Shown: positions 28,137 through 37,535 of the stretch, piece by piece | Layout of the letters: each line of letters begins with the position of its first letter | Numbering within the stretch: position 1 is the stretch's first letter | Origin: Palsa-504 sp963744575 | GTDB taxonomy: Bacteria > Actinomycetota > Actinomycetes > Streptosporangiales > Streptosporangiaceae | Assembly (NCBI GenBank): GCA_963744575.1 | Contig: CAVUUF010000003.1 | Span: forward strand, 62,001 to 126,000 | Reading direction: 5' to 3' | DNA: 64,000 nt | Notes under the pieces: model-generated | Seen by the model: only the letters and a program-made list of their open reading frames with translations | Databases searched by the model: none | What the model was told of the DNA's origin: nothing | Translations under genes and position numbers: made by a program

Positions 28137-28903
28137 TGGGAATCCTGGCGGGCAAGCGGATCCTGGTCACCGGGGTCATCACCGATGCCTCGATCGCGTT
28201 TCACGTCGCCCGGGTGGCGCAGCAGGAGGGCGCGACCGTGGTGCTGACCGGGTTCGGGCGGCTGAGCCTGGTGGAGCGGATCGCCCGGCGGCTGCCCTCG
28301 CCGCCGCCGGTGCTCGAGCTCGACGTGACCAGCGACGAGCATCTCGCGTCGCTGGCCAGCCGGGTGTCCGAGCACGTCGACGGGCTCGACGGCGTGCTGC
28401 ACGCGATCGCGTACGCCAATCCCGAGTCGGCGCTCGGCGGAAACTTCCTGCACACCCCGTGGCCGGACGTGGCGACCGCGGTCCAGATCTCCGCGTACTC
28501 GCTGAAGGCGGTCACGATGGCGGCGCTGCCGCTGATGGGCGGCGGCGGGTCGGTGGTGGGCCTCGACTTCGACGCCAGCGTGGCCTGGCCGGGCTATGAC
28601 TGGATGGGGGTGGCCAAGGCGGGGCTTGAGTCCTGTGCCCGGTACCTGGCCCGCGACCTGGGGGAGAAGAGGGTGCGGGTCAACCTGGTGGCGGCCGGGC
28701 CGCTGCGCACCATGGCCGCCAGGTCCATCCCCGGGTTCGACCGCTTCGAGGACGTATGGGGTACCCGGGCGCCGCTCGGCTGGAACATCACCGATCCGGA
28801 GCCGACGGCGCGGGCCTGCGTGGCGCTGCTTTCCGACTGGTTCCCCGCCACGACGGGCGAGATCGTGCACGTCGACGGCGGCGTGCACGCGGTGGGCGCC
28901 TGA
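28136..28903 (+). CDS. fabI: FabI (InhA-type) enoyl-ACP reductase
   Basis: It reduces trans-2-enoyl-ACP with NADH, the last step of each FAS II round. The 255-residue protein starts MGILAGKRILVTGVITDASIA, the InhA-like nucleotide loop, and has the active-site run YDWMGVAKAGLES (Tyr and Lys) and GEIVHVDGGVHAVGA at the end. It is coupled to fabG, an order known from many actinobacteria. Confidence 0.95.
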   Translation: MGILAGKRILVTGVITDASIAFHVARVAQQEGATVVLTGFGRLSLVERIARRLPSPPPVLELDVTSDEHLASLASRVSEHVDGLDGVLHAIAYANPESALGGNFLHTPWPDVATAVQISAYSLKAVTMAALPLMGGGGSVVGLDFDASVAWPGYDWMGVAKAGLESCARYLARDLGEKRVRVNLVAAGPLRTMAARSIPGFDRFEDVWGTRAPLGWNITDPEPTARACVALLSDWFPATTGEIVHVDGGVHAVGA

Positions 28904-28974
28904 TACCCGCCGCCGCGGGCGGCAAAGCCGCCGGTTCCCTTGCCCTGGGACCGGATGATGCCGATACTCCAATC

Positions 28975-29676
28975 ATGGGAGGGTCGACTGCGGACACGCC
29001 CACCACACCCGAATCCCTCCGCGCCTCCGATGCGGAGCGCGATCACGCGGTCAGCGAACTGCGGAACGAGTTCACCGAGGGCCGCCTGTCGCACGAGACC
29101 TTCATGTACCGCATGCAGAGCGCCCTCGACGCGCGGAACCGCGGCCAGCTGGCAGGCCTGTTCACCGACCTGCCGGCGCGCCAGTCTGGTCCCCAGAAGC
29201 TGCTGGCCCGGATCCGGGCCGCGCTGCGCGCCGCGCCGGGCGCGGGCGGCCGGCGGGCCGGCCGCGAGCCTGACATCCCGGGAACCCAGCGGATCGGCGG
29301 TGCCGCGTACGGGCCGGGCCCGCAGGGGATCGACGGGGCTCAGCGTGACCAGCACTGCGAGGAATACCAGGGGAGTCCCGAAGTTCAGCCGGCCCTGCTG
29401 TTCTTCCCGCCGGGCAGCGGGGTCCGGTTCACCATCGGGCGGAACCGCGGCTGCGACCTGTGCCTGACCGACCTGTCGGTCTCCCGCACGCATGCCTTGC
29501 TGGTCCGCCGCGAGGAGGGCTGGATTCTCAGCGACCTGGGTTCGCACAACGGCAGCAGGCTCAACGGCTGGCTGGTCCGCGAGCCCGTCCCGGTGCGCGT
29601 GGGCGACCGGGTGGAGTTCGGCTCGATGGCGTTCATCATCGCCGAACCGTCCGCCGTTCCGCCCGCCGGAGACTAG
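28975..29676 (+). CDS. DUF1707 and FHA domain protein
   Basis: The 233-residue protein has an N-terminal DUF1707 module (LRASDAERDHAVSELRNEFTEGRLSHETFMYRMQSALDAR in pieces, about residues 15-55), a linker, and a C-terminal FHA domain (about 140-225) with FTIGRNRGCDLCLTDLSVSRTHALL and SDLGSHNGSRLNG, i.e. the GR, SxxH and NG residues that bind phosphothreonine. It may read Ser/Thr kinase signals at the membrane or cell wall; partners are unknown. ATG 28975 follows GATACT by six bases, a leaderless arrangement. Confidence 0.85.
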   Translation: MGGSTADTPTTPESLRASDAERDHAVSELRNEFTEGRLSHETFMYRMQSALDARNRGQLAGLFTDLPARQSGPQKLLARIRAALRAAPGAGGRRAGREPDIPGTQRIGGAAYGPGPQGIDGAQRDQHCEEYQGSPEVQPALLFFPPGSGVRFTIGRNRGCDLCLTDLSVSRTHALLVRREEGWILSDLGSHNGSRLNGWLVREPVPVRVGDRVEFGSMAFIIAEPSAVPPAGD

Positions 29677-29742
29677 TGCCGCCGGGTCCCGCCAGGCATT
29701 CCTGGTAAAGGGCGCAGAACCGACCGACTAGAGTCGGAAAGC

Positions 29743-30594
29743 GTGACGACGGTTCTACTTGTGCGGCACGGGCTTACCGCCACGACCGGTCACGTGCTGA
29801 CCGGGTGGACGCCGGGCATCCCGCTCGACGACCGGGGCCGGACCCAGGCGGCCGCGCTCGCGGCGAGACTGGCCCCGCTCCCGCTCGACGCCATCGTCAG
29901 CAGTCCGCTGGAGCGCTGCCAGCAGACCGCGGCGGCGATCGCGGCGACCAGGCCGGGCCAGCCGGTCATCACCGAAGACCGGGTCGGGGAGTGCCGCTAC
30001 GGGGACTGGACCGGCCAGCCGCTGAAGAAGCTGGCCCGGGAGCAGCTCTGGCGCGTGGTGCAGGCTCATCCGAGCGCCGTGACGTTCCCGGGTCCCGAGG
30101 GCGAGTCCATGCCGGACATGCAGCACCGGGCGGTCGCCGCGATCCGCTCCTGGAACGCCAGGCTCGGCCAGGACGCCACCTATCTCGTCTGCTCGCACGG
30201 AGATGTCATCAAGGCCATCGTCGCAGATAGCCTTGGACTTCACCTCGACCAGTGCCAGCGGATCCAGGCCGATCCCTGCTCGCTGACCGTGATCAGGTAT
30301 ACGCCGCTGCGGCCGTTCCTGGTCCGGATGAACGACCGAGGGGGCGGGGTGGATGACCTCATGCCACGCGCGGACGGTCACCGCCATGCGCGGGGGCGTG
30401 ACTCGGCTCAGAGCGACGCCGCGGTCGGGGGCGGTTCCGGCGGCGCGGACCCAAAGGCCCCGGAGGGCCCAACGAGCCCGGAAAGCCCGGGAGACCAAGG
30501 GAACGGGCAGACGGACATGATGAACGGTGCCAGCGGTATCCCGGCGGGCGCGGCCGCTTCAGGTAGCCAGCAGCCGGCGGACACGCGAGGATAG
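29743..30594 (+). CDS. Histidine phosphatase family protein (MSMEG_4193 type)
   Basis: This is a branch of the phosphoglycerate mutase superfamily. The 283-residue protein has LVRHG (His9, the phosphate acceptor), SSPLERCQQTA, GECRYGDWTG and VCSHGDVIKAIV with the second histidine. The last 80 residues are Gly/Pro-rich and disordered. In actinobacteria it commonly precedes the DUF3090 and SCO1664-type genes, as here, a conserved set of unknown role. GTG at 29743 follows TAGAGT by eight bases. Confidence 0.88.
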   Translation: MTTVLLVRHGLTATTGHVLTGWTPGIPLDDRGRTQAAALAARLAPLPLDAIVSSPLERCQQTAAAIAATRPGQPVITEDRVGECRYGDWTGQPLKKLAREQLWRVVQAHPSAVTFPGPEGESMPDMQHRAVAAIRSWNARLGQDATYLVCSHGDVIKAIVADSLGLHLDQCQRIQADPCSLTVIRYTPLRPFLVRMNDRGGGVDDLMPRADGHRHARGRDSAQSDAAVGGGSGGADPKAPEGPTSPESPGDQGNGQTDMMNGASGIPAGAAASGSQQPADTRG

Positions 30595-30597
30595 GAG

Positions 30598-30697
30598 CGT
30601 TATGCAAAACTGGCTCGCGAGTGCAGGCCTTCTGGGCCTGCGCGAGCGACCAGTGCACGTGGCACGGACAGCAACCTCAGCGGGTTCATTGCATAAC
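30598..30697. repeat. Inverted repeat with internal hairpin, 100 bp
   Basis: CGTTATGCAA at 30598-30607 and TTGCATAACG at 30688-30697 are inverted complements. Between them GCTCGCG...GCAGGCC TTCT GGCCTGC...GCGAGC makes a strong hairpin (about 30613-30647). The unit could be a small MITE-like insertion or a structured leader of the DUF3090 gene. A 36-codon frame starting MQNWLASAGLLG (30602-30712), with AGGAG upstream, runs through it. Confidence 0.45.
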
Positions 30698-30722
30698 GCG
30701 AACTTTGAATAGGACACTGACA

Positions 30723-31283
30723 ATGCCGGTCTACTTCTATGACCCGCCGGACAGGTTCGTGGCCGGCGCGGTAGGGCAGCCAGGCGAGCGGACCTTCTAC
30801 CTGCAGGCGACTTCCAGCGGTCGCGTGACCAGCGTCGCCCTGGAGAAGTTCCAGGTGAGCCTGCTAGCCGAACGCATCGATGAGCTTCTCGACGAGGTGC
30901 TCAGGCGTACCGGCGGGTCGCCTGAGGTGCCCGCCGCCGCCCCCGGGGCGGTGCAGGACGATGCCCCGCTCGACCTTCCGCTGCTCGAGGACTTCCGGGT
31001 GGGCGCCATCGCCCTGGCCTGGGACGGCGACGGCGGCATGGTCGTCATCGAGGCGCAGGAGGAATCGGACGAGCCGGTGGAGCCGCTGGCCGAGGATCTT
31101 CCCGCCGACGGGCCCGGGGTGCTGCGGGTGCGGATCACGCCGGGCGCCGCCCGCGCCTTCGCCCAGCGCGCCGCCAGGATCGTGGCGGCCGGCCGTCCGC
31201 CGTGCCCGCTGTGCGGCCTGCCGCTGGACACCGACGGGCATGTCTGCCCGCGGCAGAACGGCCACCGCGCCGCCCATGCTTGA
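30723..31283 (+). CDS. DUF3090 family protein
   Basis: This is a conserved actinobacterial protein of unknown function. The 186-residue product starts MPVYFYDPPDRFVAGAVGQP, has GERTFYLQA near residue 20, the acidic middle part, and a C-terminal zinc-ribbon-like end, PPCPLCGLPLDTDGHVCPR. It overlaps the SCO1664-type kinase gene by seven bases and is found beside it in most actinobacteria, so the two probably act together. Confidence 0.9.
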   Translation: MPVYFYDPPDRFVAGAVGQPGERTFYLQATSSGRVTSVALEKFQVSLLAERIDELLDEVLRRTGGSPEVPAAAPGAVQDDAPLDLPLLEDFRVGAIALAWDGDGGMVVIEAQEESDEPVEPLAEDLPADGPGVLRVRITPGAARAFAQRAARIVAAGRPPCPLCGLPLDTDGHVCPRQNGHRAAHA

Positions 31284-32127
31284 GCACAGGCGATCCGCGC
31301 CGGACGATGACGACGGTGAGCAGGCCACCCTCGACCTGCTCGCCAGTGGCAAGCTGGAGATCGAGGGACGGCTGGTGGACGCGTCCAACGCGACGCTGTA
31401 CTGCACGATCCCAGGGGGGTCTGGGGGGACGGGTAGTCCCTCCCAAGGGGGGTCCGGGGGGATGGGTCCCCCCGGGAGGAAGCGCAGGGGGGGTCTGGGG
31501 GGGATCGTCCCCCCGGGGCAACACGGGGTCGCCTGCGTCTACAAGCCGATCGCGGGGGAGCGCCCGCTGTGGGACTTCCCGATGGGCACGCTGGCCGGCC
31601 GGGAGGTCGCGGCCTATGTCGTGTCCCGCGCGGCCGGCTGGGATGTGGTCCCGCCGACGGTCATCCGGGACGGGCCGTTCGGTCCCGGCATGTGCCAGCT
31701 CTGGATCGATCACGACACCGAGGTAGACCTCATCGCGCTGTCCCGCCGCACCGACCATCCGGGCCTGCGTGACATGGCCGTGTTCGACGCGGTGGTGAAC
31801 AACGCCGACCGGAAGATCGGTCACCTGCTGCCGGTCGCCGACGGGCACCTGTACGGCTGCGACCACGGGGTCTGCTTCGCCGAGGACTACAAGCTGCGCA
31901 CCGTCTTGTGGCAGTGGCGCGGCAAGACCTTGCCGCGGCGCTCGCTGGAGGCGCTGCGCCGTCTGAACACCCAGCTCAGCGACGGCAGCCTGGAAGCCGA
32001 GCTGTCCTCGCTGCTGACCGCGGGCGAGATCGTCGCCACCAAGGTCAGGATCGAGATGCTGCTCGAGCACCGCGTCCACCCCTACCCGCCCGCGGACTGG
32101 CCCGCCGTCCCCTGGCCCCCGGTTTGA
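31277..32127 (+). CDS. SCO1664 family (PI3/4-kinase-like) protein with repeat insertion
   Basis: This family resembles phosphatidylinositol 3/4-kinases, but the true substrate is not known. The 283-residue protein has ATLYCTI, VYKPIAGERPLWDFPMGTLAGREVAAY (nucleotide lysine in YKP), FDAVVNNADRKIGHLL (catalytic-loop NNADRK) and YGCDHGVCFA (DHG, in place of DFG). Residues 45-84 are a Gly/Pro/Ser-rich insert encoded by the G-rich palindromic repeat; relatives go almost directly from LYC to VYKP. The insert lies in an N-lobe loop and keeps the frame. Confidence 0.87.
31411..31526 (+). repeat. G-rich palindromic repeat, copy inside the SCO1664-type gene
   Basis: Three consecutive modules of the form G6-TC(T/C)-G6, a short spacer and C6 make up about 115 bases. 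The middle one reads AAGGGGGGTCCGGGGGGATG then GGTCCCCCC, nearly the same as the copies in metH and fabD. It encodes PGGSGGTGSP, QGGSGGMGPPG and GGLGGIVPPGQ. Confidence 0.8.
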
Positions 32128-32142
32128 CCGGCGGCCAGCCGG

Positions 32143-33123
32143 TCAGGTACCGCCCGGCCCCAGGGAGCCCCCGGTGCCGCCCTGCCGCCTGAAGTAGCGC
32201 TCGAACTCGCGGGCGATCGCGTCGCCGCTCGCCTCGGGCAGCTCCATCGCGTCCTTGGCCTCTTCCAGGGTGCGCACGTAGTCGGCCACCTCGGAGTCCT
32301 GCTGGGCCAGCTCGTCCACGCCGCGCTCCCAGGCGCGCGCCTCCTCGGGCAGGTCGGCCAGCGGCAGCGGCACGTCCAGGATGTCCTCGACGCCGCGCAG
32401 CAGCGCCAGCGTGGCCTTCGGGCTCGGCGGCTGGGCCACGTAGTGCGGCACCTGCGCCCACAGCGAGACGGCCGGGATGCCGGCTCCGGTGCAGGCGTGC
32501 TGCAGCACCCCGACGATCCCGGTCGGGCCCTTGTAGTCCACCAGGCCGACGCCGACCTCGGTGGCCAGCTCGGAGTTGGACGAGCCGATGGACACCGGCA
32601 CCGGGCGGGTGTGCGGCGCGTCCGCGAGCAGCGCGCCGAGCAGGATGATCAGCTCCACGCCGAGGCTCTCCAGGCCCTCCACCAGCTCCTCGCCGAACGC
32701 CCGCCAGCGCATGTTCGGCTCGATGCCGTGCACCAGGACCACGTCACGGGCCAGCCCGGTCGCCGGGACCTGGCTCAGGTCCGGCTTGTCGGCCCGCCCG
32801 GCGATCTCAGTGGTACGGGCGCGGGCGAGGGAAAGCCTCGTCGTCGGCCAGATCAGCCGCTGCGTCCGCCCGCCCTCGATCTCGACCACCGGCCGGTTGA
32901 CCTGGAAGTCGTAGAAGTCTTCCGGATCGATGGCCCCGATGGGGGTAGCCTGCCAGGCAATGCCCAGGTGGTTGACCACCCCGCTGGCCGCCTCACCCGC
33001 GTCGTTCCAGCCCTCGAATCCGGCGATGGCGACCGGAGATGCGAGTTCGCCGATGTCGTTGAACTCGATAATTCGCCACCTCCCCAGCGCAAGCGAACTC
33101 CGTACCGCACAGGCCGTCCCCAC
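32143..33123 (-). CDS. PAC2 family protein (proteasome assembly chaperone-like fold)
   Basis: The PAC2 fold is named after eukaryotic proteasome assembly chaperones; actinobacterial members have no settled function. This one shows FNDIGELASPVAIAGFEGWNDAGEA, VVLVHGIEPNMRWRAF, GALLADAPHTRPVPV and WAQVPHYVAQPPSPKATLALL. The end is helical (ELAQQDSEVADYVRTLEEAKD). The GTG at 33123 gives 326 residues, but a TAGGCT box at 33130-33125 implies a transcript starting just inside it. GGGGAGG then precedes the in-frame codons ATT (33072) and ATC, where family members begin (IIEFND), so a rare ATT start giving 309 residues is possible. Confidence 0.85.
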   Translation of the reverse strand: MGTACAVRSSLALGRWRIIEFNDIGELASPVAIAGFEGWNDAGEAASGVVNHLGIAWQATPIGAIDPEDFYDFQVNRPVVEIEGGRTQRLIWPTTRLSLARARTTEIAGRADKPDLSQVPATGLARDVVLVHGIEPNMRWRAFGEELVEGLESLGVELIILLGALLADAPHTRPVPVSIGSSNSELATEVGVGLVDYKGPTGIVGVLQHACTGAGIPAVSLWAQVPHYVAQPPSPKATLALLRGVEDILDVPLPLADLPEEARAWERGVDELAQQDSEVADYVRTLEEAKDAMELPEASGDAIAREFERYFRRQGGTGGSLGPGGT

Positions 33124-33202
33124 TAGCCTACGTGGTCGCCCGGGCCCGTCGGGTTACCGGCCGGGGGAGTCGGGTGTGTGCGAAAAGTCCGCCGGGATTG
33201 CC

Positions 33203-33208
33203 TACAAT
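33203..33208 (+). promoter_or_regulatory. -10 box of metH
   Basis: TACAAT lies about 37 bases before the metH ATG. The leader of roughly 30 bases is too short for a cobalamin or SAM riboswitch; GGGGGA serves as ribosome site. Confidence 0.5.
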
Positions 33209-33244
33209 GGGGCGCTGCGGCGGATGCCTACCTTGGGGGACCCA

Positions 33245-36200
33245 ATGAGCACACTGCGGACCGCCTTGGCCGAGCACGTCGTGGTGGCGGACGGGGCCAT
33301 GGGCACCATGCTCCAGGCGAGCGACGCCAGCGTCGACGACTTCGACGGCTACGAGGGCTGCAACGAGATCCTGAACGTGACCCGGCCCGACATCGTGGCC
33401 GCGATCCACGACGCGTATCTCGAAGCGGGCGCGGACTGCGTCACCACCAACTCCTTCGGCGCCAACCTCGGCAACCTGGGCGAGTACGGGATCGCGGAGC
33501 GGATCGCCGAGCTGTCCGAGGCATCCGCCCGGATCGCCCGCGCCGCTGCCGACCGCTGGGCCATGCCCGAGCGCCCGCGGTGGGTGCTCGGCTCGGTCGG
33601 CCCGGGCACCAAGCTGCCCACCCTCGGCCACGTCACGTTCCGCGAACTGCGCGACACCTACCAGGTCAACGCCGAGGCCCTGCTGCGCGGCGGCGCGGAC
33701 GCGCTGATCATCGAGACCTGCCAGGACCTGCTGCAGGCCAAGGCGGCCATCATCGGCGCCAACCGGGCCGTCCGCGAGGTGGCCCCCGATGCCCTGGTCA
33801 TCGCCCAGGTCACCATCGAGACCACCGGCACGATGCTGCTCGGCAGCGAGATCGCGGCCGCGCTGACCGCGCTGGAGCCGCTCGGCATCGACATGATCGG
33901 GCTGAACTGCGCCACCGGTCCCGGCGAGATGAGCGAGCACCTGCGCTACCTGGCCGCGCATTCCCCGGTCCCGATCTCCTGCGAGCCGAACGCCGGGCTG
34001 CCCGTGCTCGCCGCGGACGGCGCCCGCTATCCGCTGACGCCGGACCAGCTCGCCGACGCTCACGACCGGTTCACCAGGGAGTTCGGCCTCTCACTGGTGG
34101 GCGGCTGCTGCGGCACCACCCCTGAGCACATCGCGGTGCTGGCCGGCCGGGTGGCCGGACGGCCGATCGCCGGCCGCAAGCCGCGCCCCGAGCCCGGGGT
34201 GGCCTCGCTCTACCAGCATGTGCCGTTCCGCCAGGACACCGCCTTCCTGTCCATCGGCGAGCGGACCAACGCCAACGGGTCCAAGGCGTTCCGCGAGGCG
34301 ATGCTCGAGGGCCGGTACGAGGACTGCGTCCAGATCGCCCGTGCGCAGACCAGGGACGGCGCCCACCTGCTCGACGTCTGCGTGGACTACGTGGGCCGGG
34401 ACGGCGCCGCCGACATGCGGGAGATCGCGGGCCGGTTCGCCACCGCCGCCACCCTGCCGCTGGTCCTCGACTCGACCGAGCCCCCCGTGATCGAGGCGGG
34501 CCTGGAGCTGACCGGGGGCCGCTCGGTCATCAACTCGGTCAACTACGAGGACGGGGACGGCCCCGACTCGCGCATCGCCCGGGTCATGCCGCTGGTGCGC
34601 GAGCACGGCGCCGCCGTGGTCGCGCTGTGCATCGACGAGCAGGGCCAGGCGCGAACCGCCGAGTGGAAGGTCGCGGTCGCCGAGCGGCTGATCGCGGACC
34701 TGACCGGCAACTGGGGCATGCGGGAGCAGGACATCATCGTCGACTGCCTGACGTTCCCCATCGCCACCGGGCAGGAAGAGACCAGGCGGGACGCGATCGA
34801 GACCATCGAGGCGATCACCGAGCTCAAGCGCCGCCACCCGGCCGTGCAGACCACGCTGGGCGTCTCCAACGTGTCCTTCGGCCTCAAGGCCGCCGCACGT
34901 GCCGTGCTGAACTCGGTCTTCCTGGCCGAATGCGTCCGGGCGGGCCTGGACTCCGCCATCGTGCACGCGGCCCGGATCCTGCCGATCGCCCGGATCCCGG
35001 ACGAGCAGCGGCAGGCCGCGCTCGACCTGGTGTACGACCGGCGGCGGGAGGGCTACGACCCGCTCGCCCGGCTGCTCGAGCTGTTCGAGGGCGTGAACGC
35101 GGCGGATCTCAAGGCGAGCCGGGCCGCCGAGCTGGCCGGGCTGCCGCTGTGGGAGCGGCTGAAGCGGCGCATCATCGACGGTGAGCGCACCGGGCTCGAG
35201 GCCGACCTGGACGCCGCGCTGGCCGAGCGGCCCGCCCTGGAGATCGTCAACGACGTGCTGCTCGACGGCATGAAGACGGTCGGTGAGCTGTTCGGCTCCG
35301 GCCAGATGCAGCTCCCGTTCGTGCTGACCTCCGCCGAGGTGATGAAGGCATCGGTGGCCTACCTCGAGCCGTACATGGAGCGCAGCGGCGAGCAGGGCAA
35401 GGGCCGGATCGTGCTGGCCACGGTGAAGGGCGACGTGCACGACATCGGCAAGAACCTGGTCGACATCATCTTGTCCAACAACGGCTACGACGTCGTGAAC
35501 ATCGGGATCAAGCAGCCCATCTCGGCGATCGTGGCGGCGGCCGAGGACAACGACGCGGACGTCATCGGGATGTCCGGGCTGCTGGTCAAATCGACCGTGG
35601 TGATGCGCGACAACCTCTCCGAGCTGAACTCGCGGAGCCTGGGCGCCCGCTGGCCGGTGCTGCTCGGCGGCGCCGCGCTCACCCGGGCCTACGTGGAGCA
35701 GGACCTGGCCGCGCTGTTCGACGGCCAGGTCAGGTACGCCAGGGACGCCTTCGAGGGGCTGCGGCTGATGGACGCCGTGATGGCGGTCAAGCGCGGCGAA
35801 CCGGGCGCCAGGCTGCCCGAGCTGCGCACCCGCAAGGTCCGGGCGAAGCCGGGAAACAGCACTGACGCGGCCGGGGCGGATCAGCGGAGCGAGGCAGATA
35901 GCCAGGCCCGTTCGAATATCAACACCGACGGGCCGGTGCCCGAAGCCCCCTTCCTCGGCACCGAAGTGATCAAGGGCATCCCGCTGGCCGACTACGCCGC
36001 CTACCTGGACGAGCGGGCGCTGTTCATGGGCCAGTGGGGGCTCAAGCCCACCCGGGGCGAGGGCGGGGCGAGCTACGAGGAGCTGGTGCAGGCCGAGGGC
36101 CGCCCGAGGCTCCGCATGTGGCTGGACCGTATGCAGACCGAGGGGCTGCTCGAGGCGGCCGTGGTCTACGGCTACTTCCGGTGCGTGAGCTCGGGGAACG

Positions 36201-36787
36201 ACCTGATCGTGCTCCAAGGGGGGTCTGGGGGGATGGGTCCCCCCAGGAGCGGGGGGGTCCCTGGGGGGGTCGCCCCCCCGGGGGAAAACACCGTGCTCGA
36301 GCGCTTCAGCTTCCCGCGGCAGCGCCGCGACCGGCGGCTGTGCCTGGCCGACTTCTTCAAACCGCAGGGGGGCCAGACCGACGTGGTCGCATTCCAGCTC
36401 GCCACCATGGGACCGCGGATCAGCCAGGCCACCGCCGAACTGTTCGCCAAGAACGCCTACCGTGAGTACCTCGAACTGCACGGCCTGTCCGTCCAGCTCA
36501 CCGAGGCGCTGGCGGAGTACTGGCACGCCCGGGTCAGGCAGGAGCTCGGCATCGCCGGCTCCGATCCCGACGACCTTGACGGCTTCTTCCGGGTCGGCTA
36601 CCGCGGCGCGCGGTACTCGTTCGGCTACCCCGCCTGCCCGGACCTGGCCGACCGGGCCAAGGTGGTCCGCCTGCTCGAGCCGTCCCGGATCGGCGTCGAG
36701 CTGTCGGAGGAGATGCAGCTGCATCCCGAGCAGTCCACCGACGCGATCGTCGTGCATCACCCCGAGGCGAAGTACTTCAGCGTTTGA
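33245..36787 (+). CDS. metH: MetH, cobalamin-dependent methionine synthase, with repeat insertion
   Basis: It transfers a methyl group from methyltetrahydrofolate through cobalamin to homocysteine. The 1180-residue protein has the homocysteine domain (about 1-310, zinc cysteines in LNCATG and GGCCGTTPEH), the pterin domain (330-600, SIGERTNANGSKAF), the cobalamin cap and binding domains (620-860, DVHDIGKN with the base-off histidine), and the activation domain (about 900-1180, RVGYRGARYSFGYPACPDL). Residues about 991-1014 (QGGSGGMGPPRSGG then VPGGVAPPGE) are an in-frame insert from the G-rich repeat, inside the activation domain between YFRCVSSGNDLIVL and LERFSFPRQ. It probably loops out. The last base of the stop starts the HAD gene. 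Confidence 0.96.
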   Translation: MSTLRTALAEHVVVADGAMGTMLQASDASVDDFDGYEGCNEILNVTRPDIVAAIHDAYLEAGADCVTTNSFGANLGNLGEYGIAERIAELSEASARIARAAADRWAMPERPRWVLGSVGPGTKLPTLGHVTFRELRDTYQVNAEALLRGGADALIIETCQDLLQAKAAIIGANRAVREVAPDALVIAQVTIETTGTMLLGSEIAAALTALEPLGIDMIGLNCATGPGEMSEHLRYLAAHSPVPISCEPNAGLPVLAADGARYPLTPDQLADAHDRFTREFGLSLVGGCCGTTPEHIAVLAGRVAGRPIAGRKPRPEPGVASLYQHVPFRQDTAFLSIGERTNANGSKAFREAMLEGRYEDCVQIARAQTRDGAHLLDVCVDYVGRDGAADMREIAGRFATAATLPLVLDSTEPPVIEAGLELTGGRSVINSVNYEDGDGPDSRIARVMPLVREHGAAVVALCIDEQGQARTAEWKVAVAERLIADLTGNWGMREQDIIVDCLTFPIATGQEETRRDAIETIEAITELKRRHPAVQTTLGVSNVSFGLKAAARAVLNSVFLAECVRAGLDSAIVHAARILPIARIPDEQRQAALDLVYDRRREGYDPLARLLELFEGVNAADLKASRAAELAGLPLWERLKRRIIDGERTGLEADLDAALAERPALEIVNDVLLDGMKTVGELFGSGQMQLPFVLTSAEVMKASVAYLEPYMERSGEQGKGRIVLATVKGDVHDIGKNLVDIILSNNGYDVVNIGIKQPISAIVAAAEDNDADVIGMSGLLVKSTVVMRDNLSELNSRSLGARWPVLLGGAALTRAYVEQDLAALFDGQVRYARDAFEGLRLMDAVMAVKRGEPGARLPELRTRKVRAKPGNSTDAAGADQRSEADSQARSNINTDGPVPEAPFLGTEVIKGIPLADYAAYLDERALFMGQWGLKPTRGEGGASYEELVQAEGRPRLRMWLDRMQTEGLLEAAVVYGYFRCVSSGNDLIVLQGGSGGMGPPRSGGVPGGVAPPGENTVLERFSFPRQRRDRRLCLADFFKPQGGQTDVVAFQLATMGPRISQATAELFAKNAYREYLELHGLSVQLTEALAEYWHARVRQELGIAGSDPDDLDGFFRVGYRGARYSFGYPACPDLADRAKVVRLLEPSRIGVELSEEMQLHPEQSTDAIVVHHPEAKYFSV
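36215..36285 (+). repeat. G-rich palindromic repeat, copy inside metH
   Basis: It starts CAAGGGGGGTCTGGGGGG, then ATGGGTCCCCCCAGGAGC and G7, the same 42 bases as on the minus strand near 59480; a second module with G7-TC-C7 follows. It forms a GC hairpin and has G-quadruplex potential. Confidence 0.85.
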
Positions 36788-37458
36788 TGGCTGGCGACAG
36801 GGACGAAGCCCGCGTCGCCGTGCTGTTCGACATGGACGGGCTGCTCATCGACTCCGAGCCGCTCTGGCTCGAGGCCGAGACGGCCGTGATGGCCAGGCTC
36901 GGCGCCGGCTGGACCCAGGAGGACCAGGTCCAGCTGCTCGGCGGCAGCCTCGCCCGCACGGTGCGCTACCTGCTGGCCAAGGCGACGCGGCCCGCGCCGC
37001 CCGGGCAGGTCGCCGAGTGGCTCATGTCCGGCGTCATCGCGCGGGTCCGCGACCACGGGGTGCCGCTCCGGCCGGGTGCCCGCGAACTGCTGGCCGAGGT
37101 CGCCGCGGCCGGCCTGCCGCGCGCGCTGGTAACCGGGTCCGAGCGGCGGTTCATGGACGTCGTGCTCGCCCGCACCGGGATGCGCTTCGACGCGCTGGTG
37201 TGCGCGGACGACGTCAGCGTGACCAAGCCGGACCCGGAGCCTTACCTGCTCGCGGCCAAGCTGCTCGGCGCCGACCCGGCCCGCTGCGTCGCCCTGGAGG
37301 ACTCGCCCAACGGCGTGGCCTCGGCCGGGGCCGCCGGGTGCCGGGTCATCGCGGTCCCGTCGCTGGTTCCGATCGAACCCGCGCCGGGCCGTACGGTGGT
37401 CCGCTCGCTGACCGACCTGCGGGCGGACGCCTCCGGGGTGGGGCCCCGCGCCTCGTGA
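36787..37458 (+). CDS. HAD superfamily phosphatase (beta-phosphoglucomutase-like)
   Basis: This 223-residue hydrolase probably acts on a small phosphate ester; the substrate is unknown. HAD motif I FDMDGLLIDSEP gives the nucleophile Asp15 and acid/base Asp17, motif II is LVTGS, motif III is SVTKPDPEPYL and motif IV is VALEDSPNGVASA. A helical cap lies at residues 20-90. ATG 36787 overlaps the metH stop by one base; metH-HAD adjacency is common in actinobacteria. Confidence 0.9.
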   Translation: MAGDRDEARVAVLFDMDGLLIDSEPLWLEAETAVMARLGAGWTQEDQVQLLGGSLARTVRYLLAKATRPAPPGQVAEWLMSGVIARVRDHGVPLRPGARELLAEVAAAGLPRALVTGSERRFMDVVLARTGMRFDALVCADDVSVTKPDPEPYLLAAKLLGADPARCVALEDSPNGVASAGAAGCRVIAVPSLVPIEPAPGRTVVRSLTDLRADASGVGPRAS

Positions 37459-37535
37459 CCGATCCGGGGGCTAGCACCAGCGCCAGCGCGCCGATCACGA
37501 CCTAGACTTCCAAGGAGAGCCGCGGGGAGGTGCGC

